The position numbers were made by a program, and so were the translations under genes. Source: Phosphoribacter sp037046615 (GTDB lineage Bacteria; Actinomycetota; Actinomycetes; Actinomycetales; Dermatophilaceae). Taken from it: a DNA stretch of 64,000 nucleotides. The notes under the pieces are model-generated. The model was not told the DNA's origin and ran no database searches. It saw only the letters and a program-made list of their open reading frames with translations. The stretch is from positions 1 through 64,000 of the forward strand of contig JBAOHD010000015.1 in NCBI GenBank assembly GCA_037046615.1, written 5' to 3'. Of this stretch, positions 45,753 to 55,590 are shown one piece after another. Position 1 is the stretch's first letter. Each line of letters starts with the position of its first letter.

Positions 45753-46577
45753 TCAGCGACCGAGCCGAGCTGACAATGTGGCCGCGACTCGGCGCACCTG
45801 CTCGGCGATCTCGGGCTCCCGGAAGCGCTCAGAGTCGGGGTAGGTCACGGCCACACCCGCGACGGGGTGACCCGTGTGGTCGGTCACGGCAACGGCGACG
45901 GACGCGAGCCCGGGGGTCACGGTGCCGTCCTCCACGGCATACCCCCTGGCCCTGGTGTCGACGAGGAGGCGGCGCAGTGCCGCCAGCGAGCGCGGACCGC
46001 GCCCTTCGCGATCGACCAGGAGATCACCGCGCGGGTAGAGCGCCCGGACCTGCGGCCCGGACAGTCGCGCGAGCATCGCCAGGCCGCTCGCGGTGAGCTC
46101 CGCGGGAAGCCGCACGCCGACATCGGTCACGAGGCGCGGTCGGCCCGCCGCGCGTTCTTCGACGACGTAGAGGACGTCGCGACCGTGCATCACCGCAAGG
46201 TGCGCGTTGTGGGTCGTGAGGTCGACGAGGCGCGCGAGCAAGGGGGCGGCGATCCGCTGCAGGGGAGCCTGCCGTCGATAGGCCCACCCCAGCTCGTATG
46301 CCGCCGCACCGAGCCCGAACCGGCCCGATTCGCGCAGGTGGCTGACAAAGCCTCGGTCGGCGAGGGTGGTGAGGATCCGGTAGGTGCTCGATCGGGGGAG
46401 GCCGAGCCCCGCGGCGATGCGGGCGGCAGGCAAGGGCTCGGTATGCCGTGCCAGCAGGCCGAGGATGTCCAGGGCGTGGCCGACCGCGGGACTCTCGGCC
46501 GCCGCAGCGGCCGCGCGGGACGCCGCCTGGGAGGGGGGTGCGCGCCAGCTCGCTAGCCGGCACTGCGGCCGAGCCAC
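45753..46577 (-). CDS. IclR-family regulator, probably of the hut genes
   Basis: 274 residues. N-terminal winged helix: AVGHALDILGLLARHTEPLP, LPRSSTYRILTTLADRGFVS. Effector domain: LTTHNAHLAVMHGRDVLYVV, LPAELTASGLAMLARLSGPQ, GYAVEDGTVTPGLASVAVAV. Located upstream of and divergent from hutH, with a perfect palindrome (46,902-46,921) between, so it is a good candidate histidine or urocanate sensor. Confidence 0.88.
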   Translation of the reverse strand: MARPQCRLASWRAPPSQAASRAAAAAAESPAVGHALDILGLLARHTEPLPAARIAAGLGLPRSSTYRILTTLADRGFVSHLRESGRFGLGAAAYELGWAYRRQAPLQRIAAPLLARLVDLTTHNAHLAVMHGRDVLYVVEERAAGRPRLVTDVGVRLPAELTASGLAMLARLSGPQVRALYPRGDLLVDREGRGPRSLAALRRLLVDTRARGYAVEDGTVTPGLASVAVAVTDHTGHPVAGVAVTYPDSERFREPEIAEQVRRVAATLSARLGR

Positions 46578-46844
46578 CAGAAGATCGCCCCAGCGACAGC
46601 GAGCGCGACCGACAGCGTCGCCGCGATCATCCCGGTGCGGCTGCGACGCCGGCCAACGATGGCCGCGACCACGCCGGGCACGGCGCAGACCGCGATCCGT
46701 TGAGCGACCTCGGCCTCCCTGATCGCCTCACTCGTGCCCTCGAAATGCATGCCCTCTGACAAAAGCCACCAGGCACAAGGCGGCGTTGAGGAGGAACCCC
46801 AGCGTGCTCAGCGCAGTGCGCCGCTGAATCTCCGACAGAGCCAT
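46553..46844 (-). pseudogene. small two-segment membrane protein, possible frameshift
   Basis: ATG 46,844 after GGAGG starts MALSEIQRRTALSTLGFLLN (first membrane segment, AALCLVAFV). A one-base change near 46,760 leads to SEGMHFEGTSEAIREAEVAQ, RIAVCAVPGVVAAIVG and a second membrane segment (MIAATLSVALAVAGAIFWWL), ending at 46,553. About 97 residues if joined. Unknown function; it partly overlaps the start of the IclR gene. Confidence 0.45.
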
Positions 46845-46901
46845 GGACCCTCCTCGTGCTGGCGCCGGGCCCTGGGCTCACTCGACGGGCCGGTTGGTGA
46901 A

Positions 46902-46921
46902 GTGTCCCAGATATGGGACAC
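46902..46921. promoter_or_regulatory. perfect palindrome, likely IclR operator at the hut promoter
   Basis: GTGTCCCA, a 4-nt spacer GATA, then TGGGACAC. It lies about 53 bp upstream of the ATG at 46,974 and is the only strong palindrome between the regulator and hutH. Confidence 0.7.
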
Positions 46922-46973
46922 CTGGTCGAGTCGAGCCCTCGCATTCGGCTCGGCGGCACGGTGCAATAGCGCT

Positions 46974-48548
46974 ATGACCAGGTCGACCAGCGCCGCTGCC
47001 CACTCCTTCCGCCGTGGTCGTCGGCGCCGACCCGCTGACCGTTGAGGACGTCGTCGCGGTCGCTCGCCACGGCGCCGCGGTCGTCATCCCCGACGCCGCG
47101 TGGGGCCGGATCGCCGCGAGCCGCGCGATCATCGACGCCCTCGCCGACGACACCGAGCCCCACTATGGCGTCTCGACCGGATTCGGGGCGCTCGCCACCC
47201 GGCACATCCCCGTCCGAGATGCGCGCCCAACTCCAGCGATCCCTCGTTCGCTCCCACGCCGCCGGCAGTGGCCCCGAGGTCGAGCGCGAGGTCGTCCGCG
47301 CCCTCATGCTCCTGCGGCTGGCGACCCTCGCGACCGGCCGCACCGGCGTGCGCCCCGAGGCCGCCCGCACCTATGCCGCGATGCTCAACGCGGGCATCAC
47401 CCCGGTTGTCCACGAGTACGGCTCGCTCGGCTGCTCCGGCGACCTCGCCCCGCTTGCCCATTGCGCGCTCGCGGCCATGGGGGAAGGGCCGGTATGCCGC
47501 GCCGACGGCTCCCGCACGGACGCCGCGACGGCACTGGCCGAGCACGGCATACCCGCTGTCGTCTTGGCCGAGAAGGAGGGGCTCGCCCTCATCAACGGCA
47601 CCGACGGGATGCTCGGCATGCTCTGCCTGGCCATCGCCGACCTGCGGATGCTGTTGCGCACGGCCGACATTGCGACGGCGATGAGCGTCGAGGGTCTGCT
47701 CGGCACCGACCATGTCTTCGCCGCCGACCTGCAGGCGCTCAGACCCCAACCGGGACAGGCGATTTCGGCAGCTAACATCCGAAAAGTCATGGCGGGCAGC
47801 CCGATTCGTCGTGTCGCACGACACCGACGACTGCCCCCGCGTCCAGGATGCCTACTCGCTGCGCTGTGCCCCGCAGGTCACCGGTGCCGCGCGCGACACC
47901 CTCGCCCACGCCGAGCAGGTCGCCGGCTGGGAGCTCGCGGCCGCGATCGACAACCCCGTCGTCACGCTCGACGGTCGCGTCGAGTCGAACGGCAACTTCC
48001 ACGGGGCGCCGGTCGCCTATGTGCTCGACTTCCTCGCCATCGTCGCCGCCGACGTCGCGAGCATGAGCGAGCGTCGCACCGACCGTTTCCTGGACAAGGC
48101 GCGCAACAACGGCCTGCCGCCCTTCCTCGCCGACGACCCCGGCGTCGACAGCGGCCACATGATCGCGCAATACACCCAGGCCGCGATCGTCTCCGAGCTC
48201 AAGCGCCTCGCTGCGCCGGCGAGTGTCGACTCGATCCCGTCGTCGGCGATGCAGGAGGACCACGTGTCGATGGGCTGGTCGGCCGCCCGCAAGCTGCGGC
48301 GCTCGGTCGACGGGCTGACCCGGGTGCTCGCCATCGAAGTCCTCACCGCTGCCCGGGGCATCGAGTTGCGTGCGCCCCTGGCGCCTGCGCTGGGGACGGG
48401 TGCGGTCATCGCCGCGCTGCGCAGCGCAGGGTGGCCCGGCCCCGGCCCCGACCGATTCCTCGCCCCCGAGATCGGGTATGCCGTGGACCTCACCGCCTCC
48501 GGCGCCGTCCTGGCCGCCGTCGAAGCCGTGACTGGACCGTTGGCCTGA
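46974..48548 (+). pseudogene. hutH: histidine ammonia-lyase, frameshifted
   Basis: Converts histidine to urocanate. PLTVEDVVAVARHGAAVVIP and PHYGVSTGFGALATRHIP begin in one frame. After a change near 47,215, LQRSLVRSHAAGSGPEVE, GSLGCSGDLAPLAHCALAA (the Ala-Ser-Gly loop is here Cys-Ser-Gly, with the usual MIO ring from SG neighbours) and LINGTDGMLGML follow. A second change near 47,805 leads to SHDTDDCPRVQDAYSLRCAP and the C-terminus ending LAAVEAVTGPLA. Full length when restored. Start at ATG 46,974 or GTG 47,014; a further small lesion between these is possible. Cys in place of the first MIO Ala is noted but may be an error. Confidence 0.8.
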
Positions 48549-48604
48549 CCATGTCCATCCTCGCGTCCGTCTCGCCGCACCGCCCACCAGGGCGCGCGGC
48601 GTGC

Positions 48605-48997
48605 TTACAGGGCCGAGCGGACGTCGGTGTGGCGGAAGTCGTCGCCCTTGTAGAGCAGCGGCTCGCCGGTGTCTTTGGCGAGGGCATAGGCGAAGCAGTC
48701 GCCGAAGTCCAACCGGGCGGGGCTGCCGGAGCCGCGGCCGTAGCGCCGGTGCGCCGCCCGCGCCACGTGGGCCTGCTCGACGGTCACCGGCGCCAGGGTG
48801 ATGCGGAGGCGGTCGAGCAATGGCTCGAGGTCCTCGGACAGCTCGGCGCGCCCGTAGCCGTCGACGACGAGTGCACACTCAAGGAAGTTGGCCACCGACA
48901 TCTGCGGCGCGCCCGCCGCGCGGATGGCAGTCAGCAGTACCTCGGCGTCAGGCTCGTCGTTGAGCAACGCCACGACGGCGGACGAATCGACGATCAT
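48605..48997 (-). CDS. vapC: VapC-type PIN-domain toxin
   Basis: 130 residues. PIN features: MIVDSSAVVALLNDEPDAEV (first Asp), SVANFLECALVVDGYG (Glu), ARLDFGDCFAYALAKDTGEP (third Asp) and LLYKGDDFRHTDV (fourth). RNA-cleaving toxin by family. Its start overlaps the VapB stop by 4 bp. It lies antisense between hutH and hutU. Confidence 0.92.
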   Translation of the reverse strand: MIVDSSAVVALLNDEPDAEVLLTAIRAAGAPQMSVANFLECALVVDGYGRAELSEDLEPLLDRLRITLAPVTVEQAHVARAAHRRYGRGSGSPARLDFGDCFAYALAKDTGEPLLYKGDDFRHTDVRSAL

Positions 48998-49245
48998 CGC
49001 GGCAGCCCGGTGGCCTCGTCGTACAGATCGTCGACAGTGCGCACGACATCCGCCTGGCGGATGGCGACCCGCATCCTCGCGAGCAATGCCTCTGCCTCAC
49101 CGTCGCGTCGCGCCGTCGCCGCCTCGTGCTCGGCGAGGTATGCCTCCAGCGCCTTCTCCAGGACGCTGGTCTGGCTCAGCCCCGAGATGCGGGCTGCCTC
49201 CTTGGCCAGGCGGCATACCCGCTCGTTCTTGATGTTCAGCGCCAT
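48994..49245 (-). CDS. vapB: VapB-type antitoxin
   Basis: ATG 49,245; 83 residues. MALNIKNERVCRLAKEAARI is the Rv0623-type PSK/RHH N-terminus; the C-terminal tail (TVDDLYDEATGLPR) wraps the toxin in known complexes. First gene of the vapBC pair, probably autoregulated through the repeats upstream. Confidence 0.9.
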   Translation of the reverse strand: MALNIKNERVCRLAKEAARISGLSQTSVLEKALEAYLAEHEAATARRDGEAEALLARMRVAIRQADVVRTVDDLYDEATGLPR

Positions 49246-49282
49246 CCCGAGCCTCCCTCCTGAGTCGGATCTCACCACAGAT

Positions 49283-49310
49283 TTACACCTTTACACCTCT
49301 TCGTTACACC
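49283..49310. promoter_or_regulatory. three TTACACC repeats upstream of vapB and hutU
   Basis: TTACACC occurs at 49,283, 49,291 and 49,304, directly between the divergent vapB and hutU starts. Possible operator for VapBC; it would also sit at the hutU translation start region. Confidence 0.5.
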
Positions 49311-49331
49311 AATCTACCCAAGGAGCCTGAC

Positions 49332-50992
49332 ATGGACGGCGCCCGTCCGGTCCGCGCCGCGCGCGGCACCCAGCTCACCGCCCGGTCCTGGCAGACCGAG
49401 GCCCCGCTGCGGATGCTCATGAACAACCTCGACGCCGAGGTCGCCGAGCGGCCCGACGACCTCGTCGTCTACGGCGGCACCGGGCGCGCGGCCCGCGTCG
49501 TGGGCGGCATACGACGCGATGGTCGCGCACTCTCACGACCCTCGCGCGAGGACGAGACCATGCTCGTCCAATCGGGCAAACCGGTCGGCGTCATGCGCAC
49601 CCACGAGTGGGCGCCGCGCGTGCTCATCGCCAACTCCAACCTCGTCGGCGACTGGGCGACGTGGCCGGAGTTCCGACGCCTCGAGCACCTGGGGCTGACG
49701 ATGTACGGCCAGATGACGGCCGGCTCGTGGATCTACATCGGCACCCAGGGCATCGTCCAAGGCACCTACGAGACCTTCGCCGCCATCGCCGACAAGAGGT
49801 ATGCCGGGACGCTGGCCGGCACGCTCACCCTCACCGGCGGGTGCGGCGGGATGGGCGGCGCGCAGCCGCTCGCGGTCACCCTCAACGGGGGCGCGTGCCT
49901 CATCGTCGACGTCGACCGGCACCGGCTCGACCGGCGGGTGGAGCACCGCTATCTCGACGAGGTCGCCGACTCGCTCGACGACGCCGTCGAGATCGCGCTT
50001 GCGCGCCAAGCGTGACCGCCGGGCCTGGTCGGTCGGGGTCGTCGGCAATGCCGCCGAGGTCTTCCCCGAGCTGCTGCGGCGCGGGGTCGACATCGACATC
50101 GTCACCGACCAGACCTCGCGCGCACGACCCGTTGTCCTATCTGCCGGAAGGGATTTCGCTCGAGGACTGGCACGACTACGCCGAGCGCAAGCCGGAGGAC
50201 TTCACCGACCGGGCCCGCGAGTCGATGGCCCACCACGTCGAGGCGATGGTCGGCTTCCTGGACGGCGGCGCCGAGGTCTTCGATTACGGCAACTCGATCC
50301 GCGACGAGGCGCGGCTCGGCGGGTACGGCCGGGCGTTCGACTTCCCGGGGTTCGTCCCGGCATACATCCGGCCGCTGTTCTGTGAAGGCAAGGGCCCGTT
50401 CCGGTGGGCGGCGCTCTCGGGCGACCCGAAGGACATCGCGGCGACCGACCAGGCGGTGCTCGACCTCTTCCCCGACAACGACCGGCTGCACCGGTGGATG
50501 CGCGGCGCCCAGGAGCGGATCGCCTTCCAGGGACTGCCGGCCCGGATCTGCTGGCTCGGCTATGGCGAACGCGACCGGGCGGGGTTGGCCTTCAACGACC
50601 TCGTCGCGTCCGGCGCGGTGAGCGCCCCGATCGTCATCGGCCGCGACCACCTCGACTGCGGCTCGGTCGCCTCGCCCTACCGCGAGACCGAGGCGATGGC
50701 CGACGGCTCCGACGCCATCGCCGACTGGCCGCTGCTCAATGCGTTGACGGCGGCCTCCTCGGGGGCCACCTGGGTGTCGATCCACCACGGCGGCGGCGTC
50801 GGCATCGGTCGCTCGATCCACGCCGGGCAGGTGTCGCTGGCCGACGGCACTCCGCTGGCGGCCGAGAAGCTCGCGCGGGTCTTGACGAACGACCCCGGGA
50901 TGGGCGTCATCCGGCACGTCGACGCGGGCTACCCGCAGGCCGATGCGGTCGCCGCCGCGCGCGGGGTCCGGATCCCGATGCAGGAACAGTGA
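49332..50992 (+). pseudogene. hutU: urocanate hydratase, frameshifted
   Basis: Second step of histidine degradation. ATG 49,332 after AAGGAG. AAPLRMLMNNLDAEVAERPD-like start, then ETMLVQSGKPVGVMRTHEWA, VLIANSNLVGDWATWPEF, MYGQMTAGSWIYIGTQGIVQ, GGCGGMGGAQPLAVTLNGG (NAD-binding). Frame changes near 49,490-49,550 (two), 50,008 and 50,119. After these, YLPEGISLEDWHDYAERKPE through SIHHGGGVGIGRSIHAGQV completes the family length of about 550 residues. Confidence 0.85.
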
Positions 50993-51029
50993 AGATCAGG
51001 TCGCGGCGCCAGGATGGGAGGCTGAGCAG

Positions 51030-52265
51030 ATGACCAGCCTGGTGAGCGATGCGTTCGACCGCATGTGGGAGGACCTGCGCCTGGTCGGCCGTGACCCGTC
51101 GACGCGGGGCTATCGACGGTTTGCCTGGACCCGTGAAGACCACACTCTGCGCGAATGGTTCGCCGGCGAGTGCGCCGCCCGCGGGCTTGAGGTCGTCGTC
51201 GACCGGGCCGGCAACCAGTGGGGTTGGTGGGGCAACCCCGACGCGACCCCCGGGGTCGTCATCGGGTCACACCTCGACTCGGTCGCCAACGGCGGCGCCT
51301 TCGACGGCCCACTCGGGGTGGTCAGCGCGTTCGGCCGCGCTGGATTCCTTGCGGGACCAGGGTTTCGATCCACAGCGGCCGATCGGCGTCGCCAACTTCG
51401 CCGACGAGGAGGGCGCCCGATTCGGCATCGCCTGCGCGGGCTCACGGTTGCTCACCGGCGCTCTCGACCCGAGCCGAGCAGCCGCGCTCATCGATGCCGA
51501 CGGGGTGGGGATGTCGGAGGCGTGGAGTGCTGCCGGGCTCGATCCCGCCGCGATGGGAGCCGACCCCGAGGCTCTGCGTCGCGTCGCGGCATACGTCGAA
51601 CTCCACGTCGAGCAAGGACTGGCCCTGGCGCTGGACCCTGGCGGCGAGTCCGAGATGGGCGACCCAACCAGAGCGGTCGCGATCGGCACCGAGATCTGGC
51701 CGCATGGTCGGTGGGAGATCGACCTCTTCGGGGAGGCCAATCACGCTGGCACGACCCGGCTCGACGATCGCTGACGACGCGATGCTGCAGTTCGCGGGGG
51801 TCGTGGCGTCCGCGCGGATGCGGGCTCGTGAGGCCGGTTGCCTCGCGACGATCGGCAAGGTCGTCGCGCGTCCCAATGCCGTCAACGCCATCGCCGAGCA
51901 CGTCACCTGCTGGCTCGACGCCCGGGGCCCCGACAGCGACGCCGTGCGCGGTCTGGTCGACGCGATCCGCGCCGAGGTCGACGAGGACGAGGGCAGCGTC
52001 AACGAGCTCTCCTGGACTCCTGCGACGCCCTTCGACGTCGGCGCTGCGGGATCGCATCGTGCGGGTCCTGCCGGAGGCGCCGCTGCTGGCCACCGGGGCT
52101 GGTCACGATGCCGGGATCTTAGCCAACGCCGGCATCCCCACCGCGATGCTCTTCGTCCGCAACCCCACCGGGATCAGCCACTCCCCGAAGGAGTTCGCCG
52201 AGCCAGACGACTGTTATCGCGGGGTCGACGCCCTCGCGAGAGTGGTGCAGGACCTCGCCGGATGA
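51030..52265 (+). pseudogene. M20-family amidohydrolase (allantoate-amidohydrolase-like), frameshifted
   Basis: ATG 51,030. VIGSHLDSVANGGAFDGPLG is the first metal site. After frame changes near 51,345, 51,770 and 52,025, the family segments continue: GVANFADEEGARFGIACAGS, YVELHVEQGLALAL, GEANHAGTTRL, LLATGAGHDAGILANAGIPT and VRNPTGISHSPKEFA. In a hut operon that has hutF, this enzyme probably hydrolyses N-formylglutamate (a HutG role); allantoate is less likely. Confidence 0.75.
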
Positions 52266-53728
52266 CGTCGATGACGTCGCCGTTCGCACGGCCATCACCG
52301 GAGAGTCGCACCTGGTGGTGCGACTACGCCTGGCTCCCGACCGGAGTCGTCGCGGGAGTGCGCATCACCGTCAGCAACGGCCGCATCAGTGCAATCGAAA
52401 CCGACTGCAGCACAGCCCGATCGGGCGACACCTCCCTGCACGGTGTCACGGTCCCGGGTTTGGCCAATGCGCATAGTCACGCCTTCCACCGAGCCCTGCG
52501 GGGTCGCACGCACGGCGACGGCGGCACCTTCTGGACGTGGCGCGAGGCGATGTATGCCGTCGCGAACCGGCTCACCCCCGAGTCCTACCTCTCGCTGGCG
52601 CGGGCGGCATACGCGGAGATGGCGTTGGCCGGCTACACCGTCGTGGGCGAGTTCCATTACGTCCACCACCGACCGGACGGGACGGCATACGAGGACCCGA
52701 ATGCGATGGGGCGGGCGCTGGTGCAGGCGGCCGCCGACGCGGGCATCCGGCTGACCCTCCTCGACACGTGCTACCTCGCGGGAGGGCTCAGCGGTGAGGG
52801 GCACGATCCGCTGGCGCCCGAGCAGCGGCGCTTCGGCGACGGCGCCGTCGAGGGCTGGCAGCGGCGGACCCAGGCCCGCGAGGACTGGCCCGAGTGTCGC
52901 GCCGACGACCATGGCCCTGCCCGGGTGCGCTTGGGCGTCGCCGCGCACTCCGTGCGGGCCGTGCCTGCGGGCTCACTGCGGCAGGTCGCCGAGGTCGCGA
53001 GGGATCACGCGATGCCGCTGCACATCCATGTGTCCGAGCAGCCGGCCGAAAACGAGGCGTGCCGCGCGCGGTATGACTGCACCCCCACCGAATTGCTCGC
53101 CACCGAACGCGCCCTCGGGCCCGGCACGACCGTCGTGCACGCCACCCACCTGACCGCCGCCGACATCTCGACGCTCGGACAGACCGCGACGATAGCGTGC
53201 TTCTGCCCCACCACCGAACGGGATCTCGCCGACGGCATCGGCCCGGCCCGGGCCCTGGCCGATGCGGGCGCCGCCCTCGCGCTCGGATCGGATCAACACG
53301 CCATCGTCGACCCCTTCGAGGAGATGCGCGGGCTCGAGTCTCACGAACGGCTCACGTCCGGTCAGCGCGGCCGCTTCACCCCCGACGAACTCCTGCGCGC
53401 CGCCACGGCCACGGGCTACCGGAGCCTCGGGTGGGGCTCCGAGGGTGGGCTCCTCCAGGTCGGTGCGCTCGCAGACTTTGTCACGGTGTCGCTCCGGTCC
53501 CCCCGCACCGCCGGCAGCCGGCCCGACCAGATCCTCTATTCCGCCACGGCCGCCGACGTGACGACGGTCGTCGTCGGAGGTGAGACGACGGTCTCGGATC
53601 GTGAGCATCGCCTTGGCTTTGCCGCTGCGATCGGAACGATGCTCGCGAAGGCGATCGCCGCCGTCACGGATCGCGGCGATCGCCGCCGTCGCGGATGGCT
53701 GAGTCGAGGGGAGTCGGCGCGTGACTGA
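52262..53728 (+). CDS. hutF: formimidoylglutamate deiminase
   Basis: 488 residues; start ATGA overlaps the previous stop. Amidohydrolase fold: VPGLANAHSHAFHRALRGRT (HxH motif), YTVVGEFHYVHH, PLHIHVSEQPAENEACRARY, VVHATHLTAADISTLGQ, LALGSDQHAIVDPFEEMRGL. Removes ammonia from formiminoglutamate to give N-formylglutamate. The C-terminus has an unusual basic extension (RGDRRRRGWLSRG). Intact. Confidence 0.92.
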   Translation: MTSMTSPFARPSPESRTWWCDYAWLPTGVVAGVRITVSNGRISAIETDCSTARSGDTSLHGVTVPGLANAHSHAFHRALRGRTHGDGGTFWTWREAMYAVANRLTPESYLSLARAAYAEMALAGYTVVGEFHYVHHRPDGTAYEDPNAMGRALVQAAADAGIRLTLLDTCYLAGGLSGEGHDPLAPEQRRFGDGAVEGWQRRTQAREDWPECRADDHGPARVRLGVAAHSVRAVPAGSLRQVAEVARDHAMPLHIHVSEQPAENEACRARYDCTPTELLATERALGPGTTVVHATHLTAADISTLGQTATIACFCPTTERDLADGIGPARALADAGAALALGSDQHAIVDPFEEMRGLESHERLTSGQRGRFTPDELLRAATATGYRSLGWGSEGGLLQVGALADFVTVSLRSPRTAGSRPDQILYSATAADVTTVVVGGETTVSDREHRLGFAAAIGTMLAKAIAAVTDRGDRRRRGWLSRGESARD

Positions 53729-54344
53729 GGTCGGTCTGCTCGTCGCTGCCGTGGCCGGGCTCGGCACGGGCCTCTCGCTGATCGTCGCGATCGGCGCGCA
53801 GAACGCCTACGTCCTGCGGCAAGGGCTGCGCCGCGAGCACGTCGGCGTCGTCGTGGCGATCTGTGCCCTGTCCGACGCTGCCCTCATCCTCGCCGGGGTC
53901 ACCGGGATCGGGGTCATCGTCGAGCGGGCACCCTGGCTGCTGACGGTCATCCGGCTCGGCGGGGCGGCCTTCCTCCTCGCCTACGGCTTCCTCGCCGCCC
54001 GCCGGGCGATGCGCGCCGAGCACCTCAGTGCCGACACTCACGGGGTGCGTATGCCGCTGCGGCAGGCCGTGCTCACCACCCTCGCCCTGACGTGGCTCAA
54101 CCCCCACGTCTACCTCGACACCGTGCTGCTGCTCGGCTCGATCGCCAACTCGCAGCCGGGATCCGAGAAGTGGGCTTTCGCGGGCGGAGCGGCGGCCGGG
54201 AGCCTGCTGTGGTTCGGCGCCCTGGGATACGGCGCGCGGCTGCTCAGCGGTGTCTTCGCCCGTCCGCGCGCGTGGATGATCCTCGACATCGTCATCGCCA
54301 TCGTCATGATCACCCTCGGCGTGAGCCTGGTCGTCGGCCGGTGA
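53721..54344 (+). CDS. LysE/ArgO-family amino-acid exporter
   Basis: GTG 53,721, overlapping hutF by 8 bp; 207 residues with six membrane segments. LIVAIGAQNAYVLRQGLRRE and TLALTWLNPHVYLDTVLLLG are the LysE signature regions. Exports basic amino acids in known members. In a hut operon it may relieve excess histidine, or export another amino acid. Confidence 0.88.
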   Translation: MTEVGLLVAAVAGLGTGLSLIVAIGAQNAYVLRQGLRREHVGVVVAICALSDAALILAGVTGIGVIVERAPWLLTVIRLGGAAFLLAYGFLAARRAMRAEHLSADTHGVRMPLRQAVLTTLALTWLNPHVYLDTVLLLGSIANSQPGSEKWAFAGGAAAGSLLWFGALGYGARLLSGVFARPRAWMILDIVIAIVMITLGVSLVVGR

Positions 54345-54360
54345 CCGGGATGATGGGCCG

Positions 54361-55581
54361 ATGACGACCCTGGTCACCGGCATCGCCGAACTCACCACCT
54401 GTGATGAGCAGTGGGCCCTCTCGGGTGCACCGGCTGATGAAGCGCGGTTGGGGATCGTCCGCGACGCCGCCCTGATCATCGACCCGGCCGGCCCGGGTGG
54501 TGACGGCACTATCGCGTGGGTCGGCTCGGCTGGGGACGCCCCCTTCGCCGATCATCGGATCGATCTCGGGGGTCGGGCGGTCATCCCCGGCTTTGTCGAT
54601 TCCCACACCCACCTCGTCTATGCCGGTGACCGCGCTGACGAGTTCGCGGCGCGGATGGGCGGCACGGCATACGACGGCGGTGGCATTGCCCGCACCGTCG
54701 CCGCGACCCGCGCCGCGAGTGACGATGACCTCCGCGCCCTCCTCGCCGCCCGGATGGCCGAGCTGCGCGCCCAGGGCACCACGACGGTCGAGATCAAGAG
54801 TGGCTATGGCCTCTCGATCGACGATGAGGTGCGCCTGATCCGGCTCGCCCGTGAGGTGACGCCTCACGTGACTTACCTTGGCGCCCACGTCATCCCCCGC
54901 GAATTCGCCACCGACAGAACGGCATACGTCGAGCTTGTCACCGGGCCGATGCTTGCGGCGGTGATGGCGCTCCCAGAAGCCAGCCGGCCGGCATACGTCG
55001 ACGTCTTCTGCGAACCCCACTCCCCGCACGCCTTCACCGCCGAGGAGGCCCGCGCCATCCTCACCGCGGGGCGAGGCGCCGGTCTCACGCCTCGAGTGCA
55101 TGGCAACCAGCTCGGCCACGGCCCCGGGGTCCAGCTCGCCTGCGAGCTGGGCGCCGCCAGCGTCGACCACTGCACCTTCCTCACCGACGCCGACGTCGAC
55201 GCCCTGGCCGCGACGGGCACGATCGCGACCCTTCTGCCTGGCGTCGAGTTCTCGACCCGCTCGCCCTACCCCGACGGGCGGCGCCTGCTCGATGCCGGCG
55301 GGCGGGTCGCGCTCGCGAGCGACTGCAACCCCGGCACCTGCGCCTCCTCCTCGATGCCCCTCATGATCGCGCTCGCGGTGCGGGAGATGCGGCTCACGCC
55401 AGCCGAGGCGCTGTATGCCGCGACCGTCACCTCCGGAGCCTCGCTCGGGGGCGATGCGAGGGTCGTCGTCGGGGCGAGTGCATCACTCACCGTTCTCGAT
55501 GCGCCGACCCACGTGCACCTGTCTTACCGACCTGGAGTGCCGATCGCGAGGGCGCTCAAGGCTCGCCCCAACCCGGGCTGA
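54361..55581 (+). CDS. hutI: imidazolonepropionase
   Basis: 406 residues. VIPGFVDSHTHLVYAGDRAD (HxH), TVEIKSGYGLSIDDEVRLIR, RVHGNQLGHGPGVQLACELG, HCTFLTDADVDALAATGT, LASDCNPGTCASSSMPLMIA. Third step of histidine degradation; cytosolic, Zn/Fe dependent. Intact, last gene of the operon. Confidence 0.95.
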   Translation: MTTLVTGIAELTTCDEQWALSGAPADEARLGIVRDAALIIDPAGPGGDGTIAWVGSAGDAPFADHRIDLGGRAVIPGFVDSHTHLVYAGDRADEFAARMGGTAYDGGGIARTVAATRAASDDDLRALLAARMAELRAQGTTTVEIKSGYGLSIDDEVRLIRLAREVTPHVTYLGAHVIPREFATDRTAYVELVTGPMLAAVMALPEASRPAYVDVFCEPHSPHAFTAEEARAILTAGRGAGLTPRVHGNQLGHGPGVQLACELGAASVDHCTFLTDADVDALAATGTIATLLPGVEFSTRSPYPDGRRLLDAGGRVALASDCNPGTCASSSMPLMIALAVREMRLTPAEALYAATVTSGASLGGDARVVVGASASLTVLDAPTHVHLSYRPGVPIARALKARPNPG

Positions 55582-55590
55582 CCTGCCAAG

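Noticed and set aside
47042..49330. A 762-codon open frame across hutH and vapBC
   Set aside because: Only the middle part is HutH sequence; the rest is Arg/Pro-rich shadow produced by frame changes and high GC.
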